A stretch of DNA of 64,000 nt, from positions 1 to 64,000 of the forward strand of contig NZ_BOMW01000043.1 in NCBI RefSeq assembly GCF_016862395.1, read 5' to 3'. Within the stretch, counting starts at the first letter, position 1. Each line of letters opens with the position of its first letter. The notes beneath the pieces were generated by a model. That model saw only the letters and a list, made by a program, of their open reading frames with translations. It did not search any database and was not told the DNA's origin. Shown here one piece after another: positions 9,271 through 17,892 of the stretch. The position numbers were made by a program, and so were the translations under genes. This DNA is from Actinoplanes siamensis. GTDB taxonomy: Bacteria; Actinomycetota; Actinomycetes; Mycobacteriales; Micromonosporaceae.

Positions 9271-9303
9271 CCCAACACCTCAACGTTCTTGGTCACGGCA
9301 CTA
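9271..9303. repeat. Left copy of a direct repeat flanking the GGDEF-EAL gene
   Basis: Bases 9271-9303 match 11688-11721 at 30 of 34 aligned positions, in direct orientation. The copy covers the stop codon and last residues of the GGDEF-EAL protein. Confidence 0.75.
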
Positions 9304-11695
9304 TCGACCGTTCCGGTACACGCGTCCGCCGACGGCTGACCGGGTTCAGGCCGGTACGGCGGGCTGCGAAGTCAGGCGCGGCGACCGGCTTGCCGAAGTG
9401 GTAGCCCTGCGCCAGCCGGTAGCCGAGCCGGTACAGTTCGGCCGCCTGTTCGGCGGTCTCCACCCCTTCGGCGACCGCGGACAGGCCGAGCCCGTCGCTC
9501 GCCTGAATCAGCACGGTCGGGATCACCGCATGCCGGCCAGCCATGGTCACATTGTCCACGAACGATTTGTCGACCTTGAGAACATCGACCGGCACGGTCT
9601 GCAGCAGGCCGAGCGACGAGTGGCCGGTGCCGAAGTCGTCCAGCGCGATCCGGACGCCGCGCGCGTGGATGTCGTTCACGGTCTGCAACGCCACGCCGCC
9701 GCCGAAGACCGCGGTCTCAGTGACCTCGACGATCAGGTGGTCCGGTCGCATCCCGGTGGCCGCGAGTACGTCGGCGACCACCTGGGCGAAGCCGGGTTCG
9801 GCCAGCTGGCGGGCCGAGACGTTGACGCTGATCCGCTCGGGCGCGGCCGCACCGTGTTCCTGCTGCCAGCGCATGAACTGGTCGCACGTGGTCCGCAGGA
9901 TCCACTCGCCGAGCTCGACGATCAGCCCGTTCTGCTCGGCCGCCGGTATGAAATCGACCGGGCTGACGAGCCCCCGCACCGGGTGCTCCCAGCGGACCAG
10001 CGATTCGACGTACCGGATACGGCCGTCAGGCAGATCGACGATCGGCTGGTAGACCAGCCGGAACTGGCCCTCGTTCAGGGCGATCCGCAGGTCGGCACCG
10101 AGCCGCGCCTCATCGCCGGCCCGCCGGTCGAGGTCGGGGTGGTACCAGCGGTACGGTTCGCCGGCTTCCTTGGCCGCGTACATGGCCACGTCGGCGCGGC
10201 GAAGCGCCTCGTGCGGCTCGGTGAGCCCGGTCGTGTCGGTCAGGCCGATGTTTGCCCCGATCAGCAGGTCTCGGCCGTCCGCCCGGATCGGCTGCGAGAG
10301 CAGCCCTCCGACGTTCTCGGCGACGCCGACGGCGTCCTCGCGGGTCGCGCCGGGCATTAGCAGGGCGAATTCGTCGCCGCCCATCCGCACGACCGATGCC
10401 GCGCCGCCGGCGGCCGCGGTCAGCCGGGTGGCGACCTCGGACAGCAGCAGGTCGCCGACGTGGTGCCCGAACTGGTCGTTGACCTTTTTGAAGCCGGTGA
10501 GGTCGAGCAGGGCGACGTAGGATCGGCTGCCGTCGAGGCCGTGGTGCAGCGCTGCCTGGAACTGGCGGCGGTTGGCCAGACCGGTCAGTTCGTCGTGCTG
10601 GGCCAGCCGTTCCAGCTGTGCGGCCTGTTTGTGCACCTGATTGACGAAGCCGGACATGCGCAGCGAGACGAGCAGGAACAACACCATCGCGCCGCCGGCC
10701 ACGACCATCCAGTCCGCGCGGTGCTCGGCGATTCCGGGCACGAACAGGATGCCGGGCGCCAGCATGGAGCTCGCGGTGAGCAACAGCTGCCGCCAGTGGG
10801 TGAGTCCCGTCCGGGGGGTGCGCGGCACCGCGGTATGGTCCGCCGCCATCGAGGGGTGCAGGGCGGCGACGCCCCACAGGACGTACGACAGCAGCCACAG
10901 CGCGTCGAACGGGGTGCCGTTGTTGAAGCTGAAGTAGGAGATCAGCACAGAGAAGCCGATGTCGGCGAGCAACAGCGCCATGGCCGCCCCGGCGAGCAGC
11001 CGCGTACTGGTGTTCCGGACGCCGGACCCGGTGAGCAGACTGGTCAGGATGGCCAGCAGCAGGGTGTCGGCCGCCGGATACGCGGTGTTGAGCAGCTGCG
11101 CGAGGACCGAGTTCCCCGCCACGAAGACCGTGGGACGCAGCACGAAGACCCAGAACACCAGCCCGAACCCGGTCGCCACGACGGCCGCGTCGAGGAACCC
11201 CCGCACGTCACGGTCACGCCGCTGACCCACCAGCAGCACGAACCCCGCGATCAGCAGCGGGTAGCGGGCGACGTAGAACACGTCCGCGGCCGAGGGAAAC
11301 GGCGACTGATGGAATCCGTACAGGTAGACGCTGTAAACGACCTCGGCGACGCCCGCCGTGAATTCTCCGGCCGCGAAGCAGTACCACAGCGCACGCCGGC
11401 GCGGCCGGTGCAAACGGACGCCCGCGAGCACCAGCGCGCCGGAGCTCAGCGCGACCGTGTTGTACACGAGGCTTTGCACGAGGCTGCCGCTGGGCAGCAG
11501 GTAGTAGCCGCCGATCACCGCAACCCCGGCGGCCAGCACCAGCCACCACAACCGTCGATGCAGTGGGGTCAGGTCGCCCCGGCCGCCCGCCGACGCCCAC
11601 GCGGCAAACCACCTCAAGCACCGCCCACATTTCACGACAGTGCTATCGGCAGAACGGCGGCCGATTTCAGTGCCGGGCGGCGAGTCACCCAACAC
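9293..11695 (-). CDS. Membrane GGDEF-EAL protein (c-di-GMP cyclase/phosphodiesterase)
   Basis: Up to 800 residues from GTG 11695; GTG 11638 is an alternative start nearer the first membrane helix. About ten membrane segments (residues 45-340) precede a GGDEF domain with an intact GGDEF loop (RMGGDEFALL, about 445) but no RxxD inhibitory site. An EAL domain follows at about 540-790. Its signature reads ESLVRW instead of EALxRW, while DDFGTG, the KVDKSFV lysine and AEGVETAEQ are present, so phosphodiesterase activity is plausible. The gene is bracketed by direct repeats and by two regulator scars, suggesting it arrived as a unit. Confidence 0.9.
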   Translation of the reverse strand: MLGDSPPGTEIGRRSADSTVVKCGRCLRWFAAWASAGGRGDLTPLHRRLWWLVLAAGVAVIGGYYLLPSGSLVQSLVYNTVALSSGALVLAGVRLHRPRRRALWYCFAAGEFTAGVAEVVYSVYLYGFHQSPFPSAADVFYVARYPLLIAGFVLLVGQRRDRDVRGFLDAAVVATGFGLVFWVFVLRPTVFVAGNSVLAQLLNTAYPAADTLLLAILTSLLTGSGVRNTSTRLLAGAAMALLLADIGFSVLISYFSFNNGTPFDALWLLSYVLWGVAALHPSMAADHTAVPRTPRTGLTHWRQLLLTASSMLAPGILFVPGIAEHRADWMVVAGGAMVLFLLVSLRMSGFVNQVHKQAAQLERLAQHDELTGLANRRQFQAALHHGLDGSRSYVALLDLTGFKKVNDQFGHHVGDLLLSEVATRLTAAAGGAASVVRMGGDEFALLMPGATREDAVGVAENVGGLLSQPIRADGRDLLIGANIGLTDTTGLTEPHEALRRADVAMYAAKEAGEPYRWYHPDLDRRAGDEARLGADLRIALNEGQFRLVYQPIVDLPDGRIRYVESLVRWEHPVRGLVSPVDFIPAAEQNGLIVELGEWILRTTCDQFMRWQQEHGAAAPERISVNVSARQLAEPGFAQVVADVLAATGMRPDHLIVEVTETAVFGGGVALQTVNDIHARGVRIALDDFGTGHSSLGLLQTVPVDVLKVDKSFVDNVTMAGRHAVIPTVLIQASDGLGLSAVAEGVETAEQAAELYRLGYRLAQGYHFGKPVAAPDFAARRTGLNPVSRRRTRVPERSIVP

Positions 11696-11721
11696 CGTGA
11701 ACGTTCTCGGTCACGGCACTA
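11688..11721. repeat. Right copy of a direct repeat flanking the GGDEF-EAL gene
   Basis: Direct repeat of 9271-9303 with three substitutions and one extra base. It overlaps the most upstream possible start codon of the GGDEF-EAL gene. Confidence 0.75.
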
Positions 11722-11729
11722 GAGGTACC

Positions 11730-11985
11730 ACCAGCACGTGGCGGACGTGTACATGCCTGCCCCCAGCGGTTTCGCTACGACTTCCGAGGCGAACTTCTAG
11801 GGCAGGCCGTTCACCACCGTGGAGATCAGCCGTGCCGTCGACTACCTCGCCCAGCGGGATTTGATCAAGGGCCTGGCGCGTTCGGCAGCACCGGCCCGGG
11901 CCGGCCACCATCACGCTGGACGGAATGGACTGTGTCGTCGATTGGAGTGCAGACGTGTCCGCCGGCCGCCGGCACCCGTTCGCTC
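11730..11985 (+). pseudogene. Frameshifted small hypothetical (winged-helix-like) gene
   Basis: A frame beginning VADVYMPAPSGFATTSEANF runs into an in-frame TAG at 11798, then continues FTTVEISRAVDYLAQRDLIKG. After a shift near 11890 the text resumes in another frame as PATITLDGMDCVVDWSADVS. The order (tail of a beta domain, a helix-turn-helix style RAVDYLAQRDLIKG, then a strand and ITLDG) looks like one short actinobacterial winged-helix-like protein broken by a stop and a frameshift. No function can be assigned. Confidence 0.45.
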
Positions 11986-12357
11986 CACGGCAACACCATC
12001 ACGACCATCGCCACGCACATGGGGAAACGCGGTGGCCGTCGGCTGCTCGGGGCGATGCGGGCGTACACACCGGACGATGTGGAACACCGCCGCGGCGGCG
12101 AACGCCACCGAGCAGCCGTCGGATGGACGCGATACCGAAAATCGTGGGCCTCCCGTGTGGCCGGAGGTGCTGAGCATCGACGTGAGTCGAAATGATGTCT
12201 TTCGCCTGGTGTCACTGTGTGAAGAGCCGATCGCGCGCCGGTGATGCGGACTGCTGAAGAAAGCTGGGAACCAGCAGGCGTTCGCGGACGACTTCTGCTG
12301 CGACCCCGGATGCCGGCGCACCCCTTGAGCGCCGCCGACACCACGACGAGGACACCT
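11986..12357. other. Intergenic stretch, probably decayed coding DNA
   Basis: No frame is convincing in these 372 bases. A serine-protease or ATP-binding family could not be recognised; the bases nearest 12340 hold the ribosome site of the PepSY gene. Confidence 0.4.
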
Positions 12358-13821
12358 ATGGCCGTCACCCCCGAGCTCGCCAGCCCCGAACAGGTCGAGA
12401 CAGCGGTCAGATCCGCGCGGCGCCCATCGCCGTTCGGCGGGCTGCTGCTGCGCCTGCACTTCTACGCCGGAATTCTGGTCGCTCCGTTCCTGCTGGTCGC
12501 GGCGACCACCGGCATCCTGTTCGCGTTCACCCCGCAGATCGAGCGGGCCGTCTACAGCGCCGAGCTGACCGTCGACAACCCCGGATCCGCGGCGTTGCCG
12601 CTGGCTGATCAGGTTGCCGCGGCCCGGGCCACTCATGCTTCGGGAGACCTTCTTTCCGTACGGCCGGGGGAAGGCTCGTTGACCACGCAGGTGGACTTCT
12701 CCGACCCGTCACTGGACGCCGACCACCAGCACACGGTGTACGTGAACCCGTACACGGGCAAGGTCACCGGCCAGCTGACGACCTGGTGGACGGCCACGCC
12801 CCTCAATGAGTGGCTGGACAACCTGCACGCGAACCTGCACCTGGGGGAGACCGGCGCGCTCTACTCCGAGCTGGCCGCGAGCTGGCTGTGGGTGATCGCG
12901 CTCGGCGGCGTCGTCCTGTGGTGGCGGCGGCTGAGCGGTAACCGCAAGGCCCGCCGGCTGCTGGCTCCGGACCTGTCGGCGAAGAAGGGCGTGCGTCGCA
13001 CCCGGGGCTGGCACGCGGCCACCGGCACGTGGCTCACCGTTGGCCTGCTGTTCCTTTCCGCGACCGGCCTGACCTGGTCCAACCACGCCGGCGCGAACTT
13101 CGAAGAGTTCATCCACTCGCTCGACTCCAGCCGCCCGGCCGTCTCCACCGACCTGACCGCCGCCGCCGTGGCGAGCCCCGGCGGCGGCCACCACGCCGGC
13201 ATGAACATGGGCGGCGCCGCGGAGGCCGCCACCGTCGACCCCGCCGCGATCACCACCGTCTACCAGGCCGCCCGCGACGCCGGAATCACCGGCGCGGTGA
13301 CCATCGCCGTCCCCGCCGACGCGAACACCGCCTGGAGCGTCACCGGCAACGACAGCCTCTGGCCGGTCGGCCGCGACAGCGTCGCCATGGACTCCACCGG
13401 CAAGATCGTCGAGCGGATCGACTTCGCCGACTGGCCGGTGCTGGCCAAACTCACCCAGTGGGGCATCTACGCGCACATGGGCCAACTGTTCGGCCTGGCC
13501 AACCAGATCCTCCTCGCCGCCCTCGCGTTCGGCCTGATCTGCGTCATCATCTGGGGCTACCGCATGTGGTGGCAGCGCCGCCCCACCCGCTCCGACCGCC
13601 GCGCCCTGGCCGGCGTCCCTGCGACTGGCGGCAACTGGACCGGCCTGCCCGCCTGGACGATCGCGGTCGGCCTGCCGCTGGTCTTCGCCGCCGGCTGGTT
13701 CCTGCCCCTGTTCGGCATCCCACTGCTCGGGTTCCTGGCCATCGACCTGATCGTCACCAGCATCCGCAAGCGCCGCCGCGGATCCGACAGCCCGGTGAGT
13801 CCGGCGCCCGCCGGTCAGTGA
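12358..13821 (+). CDS. PepSY-associated transmembrane protein
   Basis: 487 residues from ATG 12358, placed by a GAGGA ribosome site six bases upstream. Four to five membrane helices of the PepSY_TM fold are seen: LRLHFYAGILVAPFLLVAA at residue 28, a WLWVIALGGVVLWWRR helix, LTVGLLFLSATGLTW, and two near the C-terminus. Conserved His residues of the family occur in LRLHFYAG and NLHANLHLG. A periplasmic loop holds GGGHHAGMNMGG, a Met/His cluster able to bind copper. Family members act in iron or copper reduction and metal-related respiration; the exact role here is unknown. Confidence 0.85.
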   Translation: MAVTPELASPEQVETAVRSARRPSPFGGLLLRLHFYAGILVAPFLLVAATTGILFAFTPQIERAVYSAELTVDNPGSAALPLADQVAAARATHASGDLLSVRPGEGSLTTQVDFSDPSLDADHQHTVYVNPYTGKVTGQLTTWWTATPLNEWLDNLHANLHLGETGALYSELAASWLWVIALGGVVLWWRRLSGNRKARRLLAPDLSAKKGVRRTRGWHAATGTWLTVGLLFLSATGLTWSNHAGANFEEFIHSLDSSRPAVSTDLTAAAVASPGGGHHAGMNMGGAAEAATVDPAAITTVYQAARDAGITGAVTIAVPADANTAWSVTGNDSLWPVGRDSVAMDSTGKIVERIDFADWPVLAKLTQWGIYAHMGQLFGLANQILLAALAFGLICVIIWGYRMWWQRRPTRSDRRALAGVPATGGNWTGLPAWTIAVGLPLVFAAGWFLPLFGIPLLGFLAIDLIVTSIRKRRRGSDSPVSPAPAGQ

Positions 13822-14378
13822 TCCGGCGGCGTGCCTCGTGCCACCCCGTTCGTCACCGTGAGCCGGTGATCAGGAACTGCGTCTGGACCTCGTGTCGCCC
13901 TGCTCAGACGCCCCGGCATGCACAGCGCCGCCCCTGGTCCTGCGGCCGCTTGACCACCTCGACCTTGTCGCGGGGTTCGTTGCCCGGGCTTCGCCGGTGT
14001 CGGGCGGGATCTCGGGACCGGGCAGGATGGCCGCGCCCGCGGACGTACCGTTGCGGCCAGTCGTCCGCATCACCGCGATCCCGCGTTATGGACGTCGGCC
14101 TCCTCAACGTCGCCTGTGGCCGGGGCTCCACTGACACGTTCCTCGGTCAGCTGGGTCACGGGGTTGCGTCTTGCGACGCTTGGTCGTATGCCGGTAGATT
14201 GCTGCCCGGCGGGAGTCCATCGCCGAACCCCTTCTGGCTCACCCCAGCTGAGCCGATCAAGGGGCAAAGGGGGAAAGACTCCCGGACCGATACGTTCTGA
14301 TGGCCGTTGAACCCTTCCGACGCCCGTCGACCGGCTGCTGGGGAGTTGGTCACGACGGTCGTCGCGTAAGGATCGAAC
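13822..14378. other. Long intergenic region without a supported gene
   Basis: The 557 bases upstream of the BtrH-like gene show no convincing gene. A minus-strand frame near 13930-14000 contains RDKVEVVKRPQDQ, faintly like the late part of IS5-type transposases, but too short to call. Confidence 0.4.
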
Positions 14379-15530
14379 GTGCCCCGCGAAAAGAATTTCA
14401 AGGCGCTCGTCCGCAGCCGCATGGCGAAGACTGGCGAGTCGTATACGACCGCTCGGTCCCGGCTGGAACGGCCCGGGCCCGCACCGGCCCCGATTCCGGC
14501 GGACCCCGACGCCGCGGCCCTGGCCAGGGCGATGGCCGCCGTCGACGTCGTCAACCCCTTGACCGGGCAGCCCTTCAGCGAAGCATTACTGTTCGGCCTG
14601 GCCGGCGGAGTCGGGTTCGCCTACCTCGTCTTCACCCACGGTGACTGGACCACCGTCCACCTGGACGGGCGCAGCAACGCCCTCTACTTCGAGAAGAAGT
14701 CGTTCGTCGAGGTCGCCTGCGCCAGGATCGGGGTGCCGCTGCGCGTGCGGCCGCTGGCCGATCGCGGGCAGGCGGAAAGGTGGGTCCGCGAGGCCCTGGC
14801 GAAGGCCCCGGAGGTCGCCCTGACCCTCGACCTGGTGAAGCTGCCCGCCCGCGGGCCGGTCACTGCCGACCCGTACCAGCCGCGCATAGTCACGGTCTCC
14901 GGCGGGCAGGCCGATCTCGCTGTCACAGGCCTGCCGTGGGGCCGGGTCTCCATGGGCTGGAGCGAGTTGCTCGACGCCCGGTGGACCGGCGCCAAAAAGT
15001 ACGGCGGTCTGCATCTGGTAGGTCGGCCGGCGCAGGAGCCCGATGTTCGCCCCGCCGTGGTGGGCGCACTGGCCAGGACGGCGGACTGCCTGCTGGAGCC
15101 TGCCCGCAGCAGCTACGACGTCAACTTCGGCGTCCCCGGAATCCGCAAGTGGGCTCGGCTGCTCACCGATCCCAAGGACAGGAAGGGGTGGTCGAGGCTG
15201 TGGTCGGACCGTGAGTCGTTGGCCGAGGCGCTGGCATCGGTGGTCCGAGGGCTGGGCAGCCCCACCAGCTCGGGCGCATCGCGGCGGCAGTACGCCGCGT
15301 TCCTCGACGAAGCCGGGTCCCTGCTCGCCGCGCCGGCGTTGGCCGCAGTGGCGCGGGCGTACCGCGAACTCGGCGAGCGATGGACGGCGCTGGTGACGCT
15401 GGCCCGGGAGCCGGGCGTCACCGCGGCCGACCTGGCCGAGCCGTTGCCCGACCTAGCCGACGCGGAGGAGGCCGCAGCGCTTTCGCTGCGTGCCTCGGCG
15501 ACCGCGCTCACGAGGGGAGCGCAACGATGA
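14379..15530 (+). CDS. BtrH N-terminal/DUF4872 domain protein
   Basis: 383 residues from GTG 14379, with AAGGA seven bases upstream. The opening (REKNFKALVRSRMAKTGESY) is a short helical lead found on this actinobacterial family. Residues about 60-190 match the BtrH N-terminal domain (PFSEALLFGLAGGVGFAYLV), residues 200-380 the DUF4872 domain. BtrH itself transfers an acyl group from a carrier protein in butirosin synthesis, but most family members are uncharacterised and no biosynthetic cluster is seen here. It overlaps the SCP2 gene by ATGA, so the two are co-translated. Confidence 0.75.
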   Translation: MPREKNFKALVRSRMAKTGESYTTARSRLERPGPAPAPIPADPDAAALARAMAAVDVVNPLTGQPFSEALLFGLAGGVGFAYLVFTHGDWTTVHLDGRSNALYFEKKSFVEVACARIGVPLRVRPLADRGQAERWVREALAKAPEVALTLDLVKLPARGPVTADPYQPRIVTVSGGQADLAVTGLPWGRVSMGWSELLDARWTGAKKYGGLHLVGRPAQEPDVRPAVVGALARTADCLLEPARSSYDVNFGVPGIRKWARLLTDPKDRKGWSRLWSDRESLAEALASVVRGLGSPTSSGASRRQYAAFLDEAGSLLAAPALAAVARAYRELGERWTALVTLAREPGVTAADLAEPLPDLADAEEAAALSLRASATALTRGAQR

Positions 15531-15868
15531 CCGACGCAACCGTGACACCGCAGATGGTCTTCGACCAGATGCCCTCGCGATTCCTCCCGGAGGCGGCGGG
15601 CAAGACCAGGGCTACGGTCCAGATCGAGCTCTCCGGCGAGCAGGGCGGCGTCTGGACGGTACGCATCGCCGAGGGACGGTGCGCGGTTCACTCCGGCGCC
15701 GCGGACAAGCCGGACGTGGTGATGAGCGCCACCGCTGAGGACTACGTCAAGATCAGGATCGGCCGGCTTGATCCCATCAAGGCCGCCATGCCTGGCGGCG
15801 CCTTGACGATCAAGGGCAGCTACGGCGTGGCGATCAAGTTCGCCAAGATGTTCCGACGCGATACCTGA
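15527..15868 (+). CDS. SCP2 sterol-binding domain protein
   Basis: 113 residues forming a single SCP-2 lipid-binding domain: an amphipathic first helix, the strand pair WTVRIAEGRCAVH, the DVVMSATAEDYVKI turn, and the final LTIKGSYGVAIKFAKMF helix. Such proteins bind lipids or act as soluble cofactors. It starts inside the stop of the BtrH-like gene (ATGA) behind GAGGGGA and ends just before a hairpin terminator, so the two genes form one unit. Confidence 0.88.
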   Translation: MTDATVTPQMVFDQMPSRFLPEAAGKTRATVQIELSGEQGGVWTVRIAEGRCAVHSGAADKPDVVMSATAEDYVKIRIGRLDPIKAAMPGGALTIKGSYGVAIKFAKMFRRDT

Positions 15869-15876
15869 CCGCATAT

Positions 15877-15910
15877 GCGAGAGGCCCGCCCACGCCGGGC
15901 GGCCTCTCGC
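15877..15910 (+). terminator. Hairpin terminator of the BtrH-like/SCP2 unit
   Basis: GCGAGAGGCC (15877-15886) pairs with GGCCTCTCGC (15901-15910); the stem continues by four more pairs past a one-base bulge. It lies eight bases after the SCP2 stop codon. Confidence 0.8.
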
Positions 15911-16167
15911 CGAGGTGCGTTCGCCACCCCTATGCACGCCGACCTTGTCACCGACGCCGCGTTCGACATCCCCGCTGACGCCTCAGCCGCCAGCGCGGCC
16001 GTCGGCCAAGATAAGGTCGCCAGACCCAGGCGCTGCGCCTGCCGAAAACCTCGTCCGTCCTGGCCATGGCGGCTCTAATCGCCGGGATGAGATCCGCTGC
16101 AGGTTTGAGCTCTCGGCGCCCCGCGCGGCAGGAAGCCACGCTGATAACCGCGCGAGGATGGCCAACC

Positions 16168-16418
16168 GTGCTGTTTCAACCGGTCCACCTCGGCGTGACC
16201 AACACGATCGCGCTGCTACGGCTGCTGTCGACGAGCGACCGTGACAAGAACGCCGAGATCCTCGCGCTCCGGCACCAGATCGCGGTTCTCGAACGGCGAC
16301 TGCCCTGCCAGAAGAGTCGGTTCACCTGGGCGGATGGGGCGTTGCTTGCCGCGCTGCTACACCGGCTGCCCCGCGACGTGCTGCACCCAGTCCGGTTGGT
16401 GGTGCGCCCGGAGACGGT
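16168..16418 (+). pseudogene. Transposase/integrase-core protein, N-terminal fragment
   Basis: From GTG 16168 the frame reads VTNTIALLRLL, DKNAEILALRHQIAVLERR, then ALLAALLHRLPRDVLHPVRL and VVRPETV. This is the N-terminal part of a widespread actinobacterial integrase-core transposase (IS3/IS481-like rve domain proteins with ILALRHQIAVLERQ). The DDE catalytic domain is absent: the match stops after about 85 residues and unrelated minus-strand coding debris follows. Confidence 0.7.
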
Positions 16419-16451
16419 GTGTCCCGCCCCGAGTTTGATGGAGACTCTCCA

Positions 16452-16733
16452 TCAGGCCCGGGGCTTGAGACCCTGTTCTGGGTAGACGAACCCGTGGGAG
16501 GCGATCCAGAACATGCGTTTAGGCAGGGCCTTGCGGTCCGGGGAGTTCTCATCGCCGGCGCCACCGGTGAGGCGCGGCTTGATGTCGGCGACCACCAGGG
16601 CCGCGGGGGCCGGGTTGTAAAAGACGAGCGGGATGCAGAGCACGATCTTGTTGCTGGTGATGGCACCGCTGAACACGTGCCCCGTCTCCACGCAGGGGTG
16701 ACTGCGGCGAACCTGTATCCACCAGAGCGTCAC
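16452..16733 (-). pseudogene. Fragment of an unidentified protein
   Basis: The minus strand holds about 90 codons with natural-looking protein text, for example GAITSNKIVLCIPLVFYNPA followed by PAALVVADIKPRL and FWIASHGFVYPEQGLKPR. It resembles a middle portion of a beta-rich cell-surface or membrane-associated hypothetical protein. Neither a start region nor a normal end is present. It abuts the transposase fragment, consistent with insertion and deletion. Confidence 0.4.
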
Positions 16734-16825
16734 GCGCGGATCGCGGCATGAGCGGATGTCGGCGGTGCAGGTCGACGTCTGTTTCCCGCCAGCCGCAGGA
16801 CCAGGGATCGAGCAGCATTTGGTTC

Positions 16826-17485
16826 GTGACTGAACTTGACCTAATCAGCATCGCCGTTGACAACAGACACCCCGGACACGTGAAGATCGACCCAGCGATC
16901 CTCTACTGGGGCACACCGGTTGTGTTGATTTCCACCCTCAACCCCGACGGCAGCGCCAATCTGGCGCCGATGTCCTCTGCGTTCTGGCTGGGCCACACCG
17001 CCGTGCTCGGCCTGGGGACGTCCTCGCACACCGCTGGGAACTTGCTGCGTACCCGGGAATGCGTGCTGAACCTGCCCTCGGAACATCAAGTCGACGCCGT
17101 TGACAGGCTGGCCCTGACCACCGGAGCAAACCCCGTCAACGCCTGGAAACGCCTCGCCGGCTACCACCACCTCAGCAACAAATTCGGCGCGGCAGGGCTG
17201 GAGCCCATCACCTCCAGCACCGTAGCCGCGCCCCGAGTCGCCCAGTGCCCGGTGGCGATGGAGGCCACTCTGACGGCTGTGCACACGACCGAGTTCCACC
17301 TGTTGACAGTCCAGATCCAGGACGTCCACGTCCACGAGTCGATCCGACTTGCTGGCCACGCCAACCGGATCGACCCGAACCGCTGGCGGCCGTTGATCAT
17401 GAGCTTTCAGAGCTTCTACGGGCTGAGTGAACAAGTGCATCCTTCTCGGCTGGCAAGCATCGACGAGGAACATTATCGCCGCTGA
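16826..17485 (+). CDS. Flavin reductase-like (FMN-binding split-barrel) protein
   Basis: 219 residues. The core runs from ILYWGTPVVLISTLNPDGSA and NLAPMSSAFWLG through NLPSEHQVDAVDRLALTTG to a C-terminal strand pair. This is the flavin reductase-like fold that binds FMN; the PMSS motif sits at the usual flavin phosphate site. Members reduce or bind flavin for partner oxygenases, or detoxify. GTG 16826 is used here; GTG 16880 would give a shorter but family-typical start (MKIDPAILYWG). No obvious partner gene is adjacent apart from the NmrA-like reductase downstream. Confidence 0.8.
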   Translation: MTELDLISIAVDNRHPGHVKIDPAILYWGTPVVLISTLNPDGSANLAPMSSAFWLGHTAVLGLGTSSHTAGNLLRTRECVLNLPSEHQVDAVDRLALTTGANPVNAWKRLAGYHHLSNKFGAAGLEPITSSTVAAPRVAQCPVAMEATLTAVHTTEFHLLTVQIQDVHVHESIRLAGHANRIDPNRWRPLIMSFQSFYGLSEQVHPSRLASIDEEHYRR

Positions 17486-17840
17486 TCCGTGAGCAGACCT
17501 ACCCGCACAGTCGGAATCACCGCCGCCACTACGTCGGCGGACATGCGCGGCCCGTCCACAATCTCCCATGGCCACCCGGGGAAAGCGGCGCACGTCCGGC
17601 AACGCAATTGCGCCTACTACGCCCCATCATCGGCATGATGGTGCACCGTTCAGCGCGGAGCAGGGTACACGCAGCGTGACGGCTCGTCGGATGCCGGTGC
17701 GCTCGTCGCGGCAGATGCGGGTGGCCTCGAAGCGCGGACGGGCTGCTTTGCCGGTGGACCGATAAACGATGGTATCGATGAAATTCCCGCCGGTCCGAGC
17801 TGGCGGTCGATAGCGTTTGCGCTGCCTAATGGCAATATGT
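17486..17840. other. Intergenic stretch
   Basis: Nothing recognisable is encoded in the 355 bases between the flavin reductase-like gene and the operator of the NmrA-like gene. Confidence 0.4.
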
Positions 17841-17853
17841 GAACACGGTGTTC
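17841..17853. promoter_or_regulatory. 13-bp palindrome, putative operator
   Basis: GAACAC and GTGTTC are perfect inverted arms around one central G, 39 bp upstream of the NmrA-like start. Compact palindromes of this type are bound by TetR-like dimers; no regulator gene is adjacent. Confidence 0.4.
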
Positions 17854-17892
17854 GCGTTTGCGTCGATCGATCCCACGGGCTAAGCAGGGGGA

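Noticed and set aside
13904..14137. Minus-strand text with RDKVEVVKRPQDQ, recalling IS5 transposases
   Set aside because: Only a dozen residues are suggestive and no DDE motif or repeat is seen.
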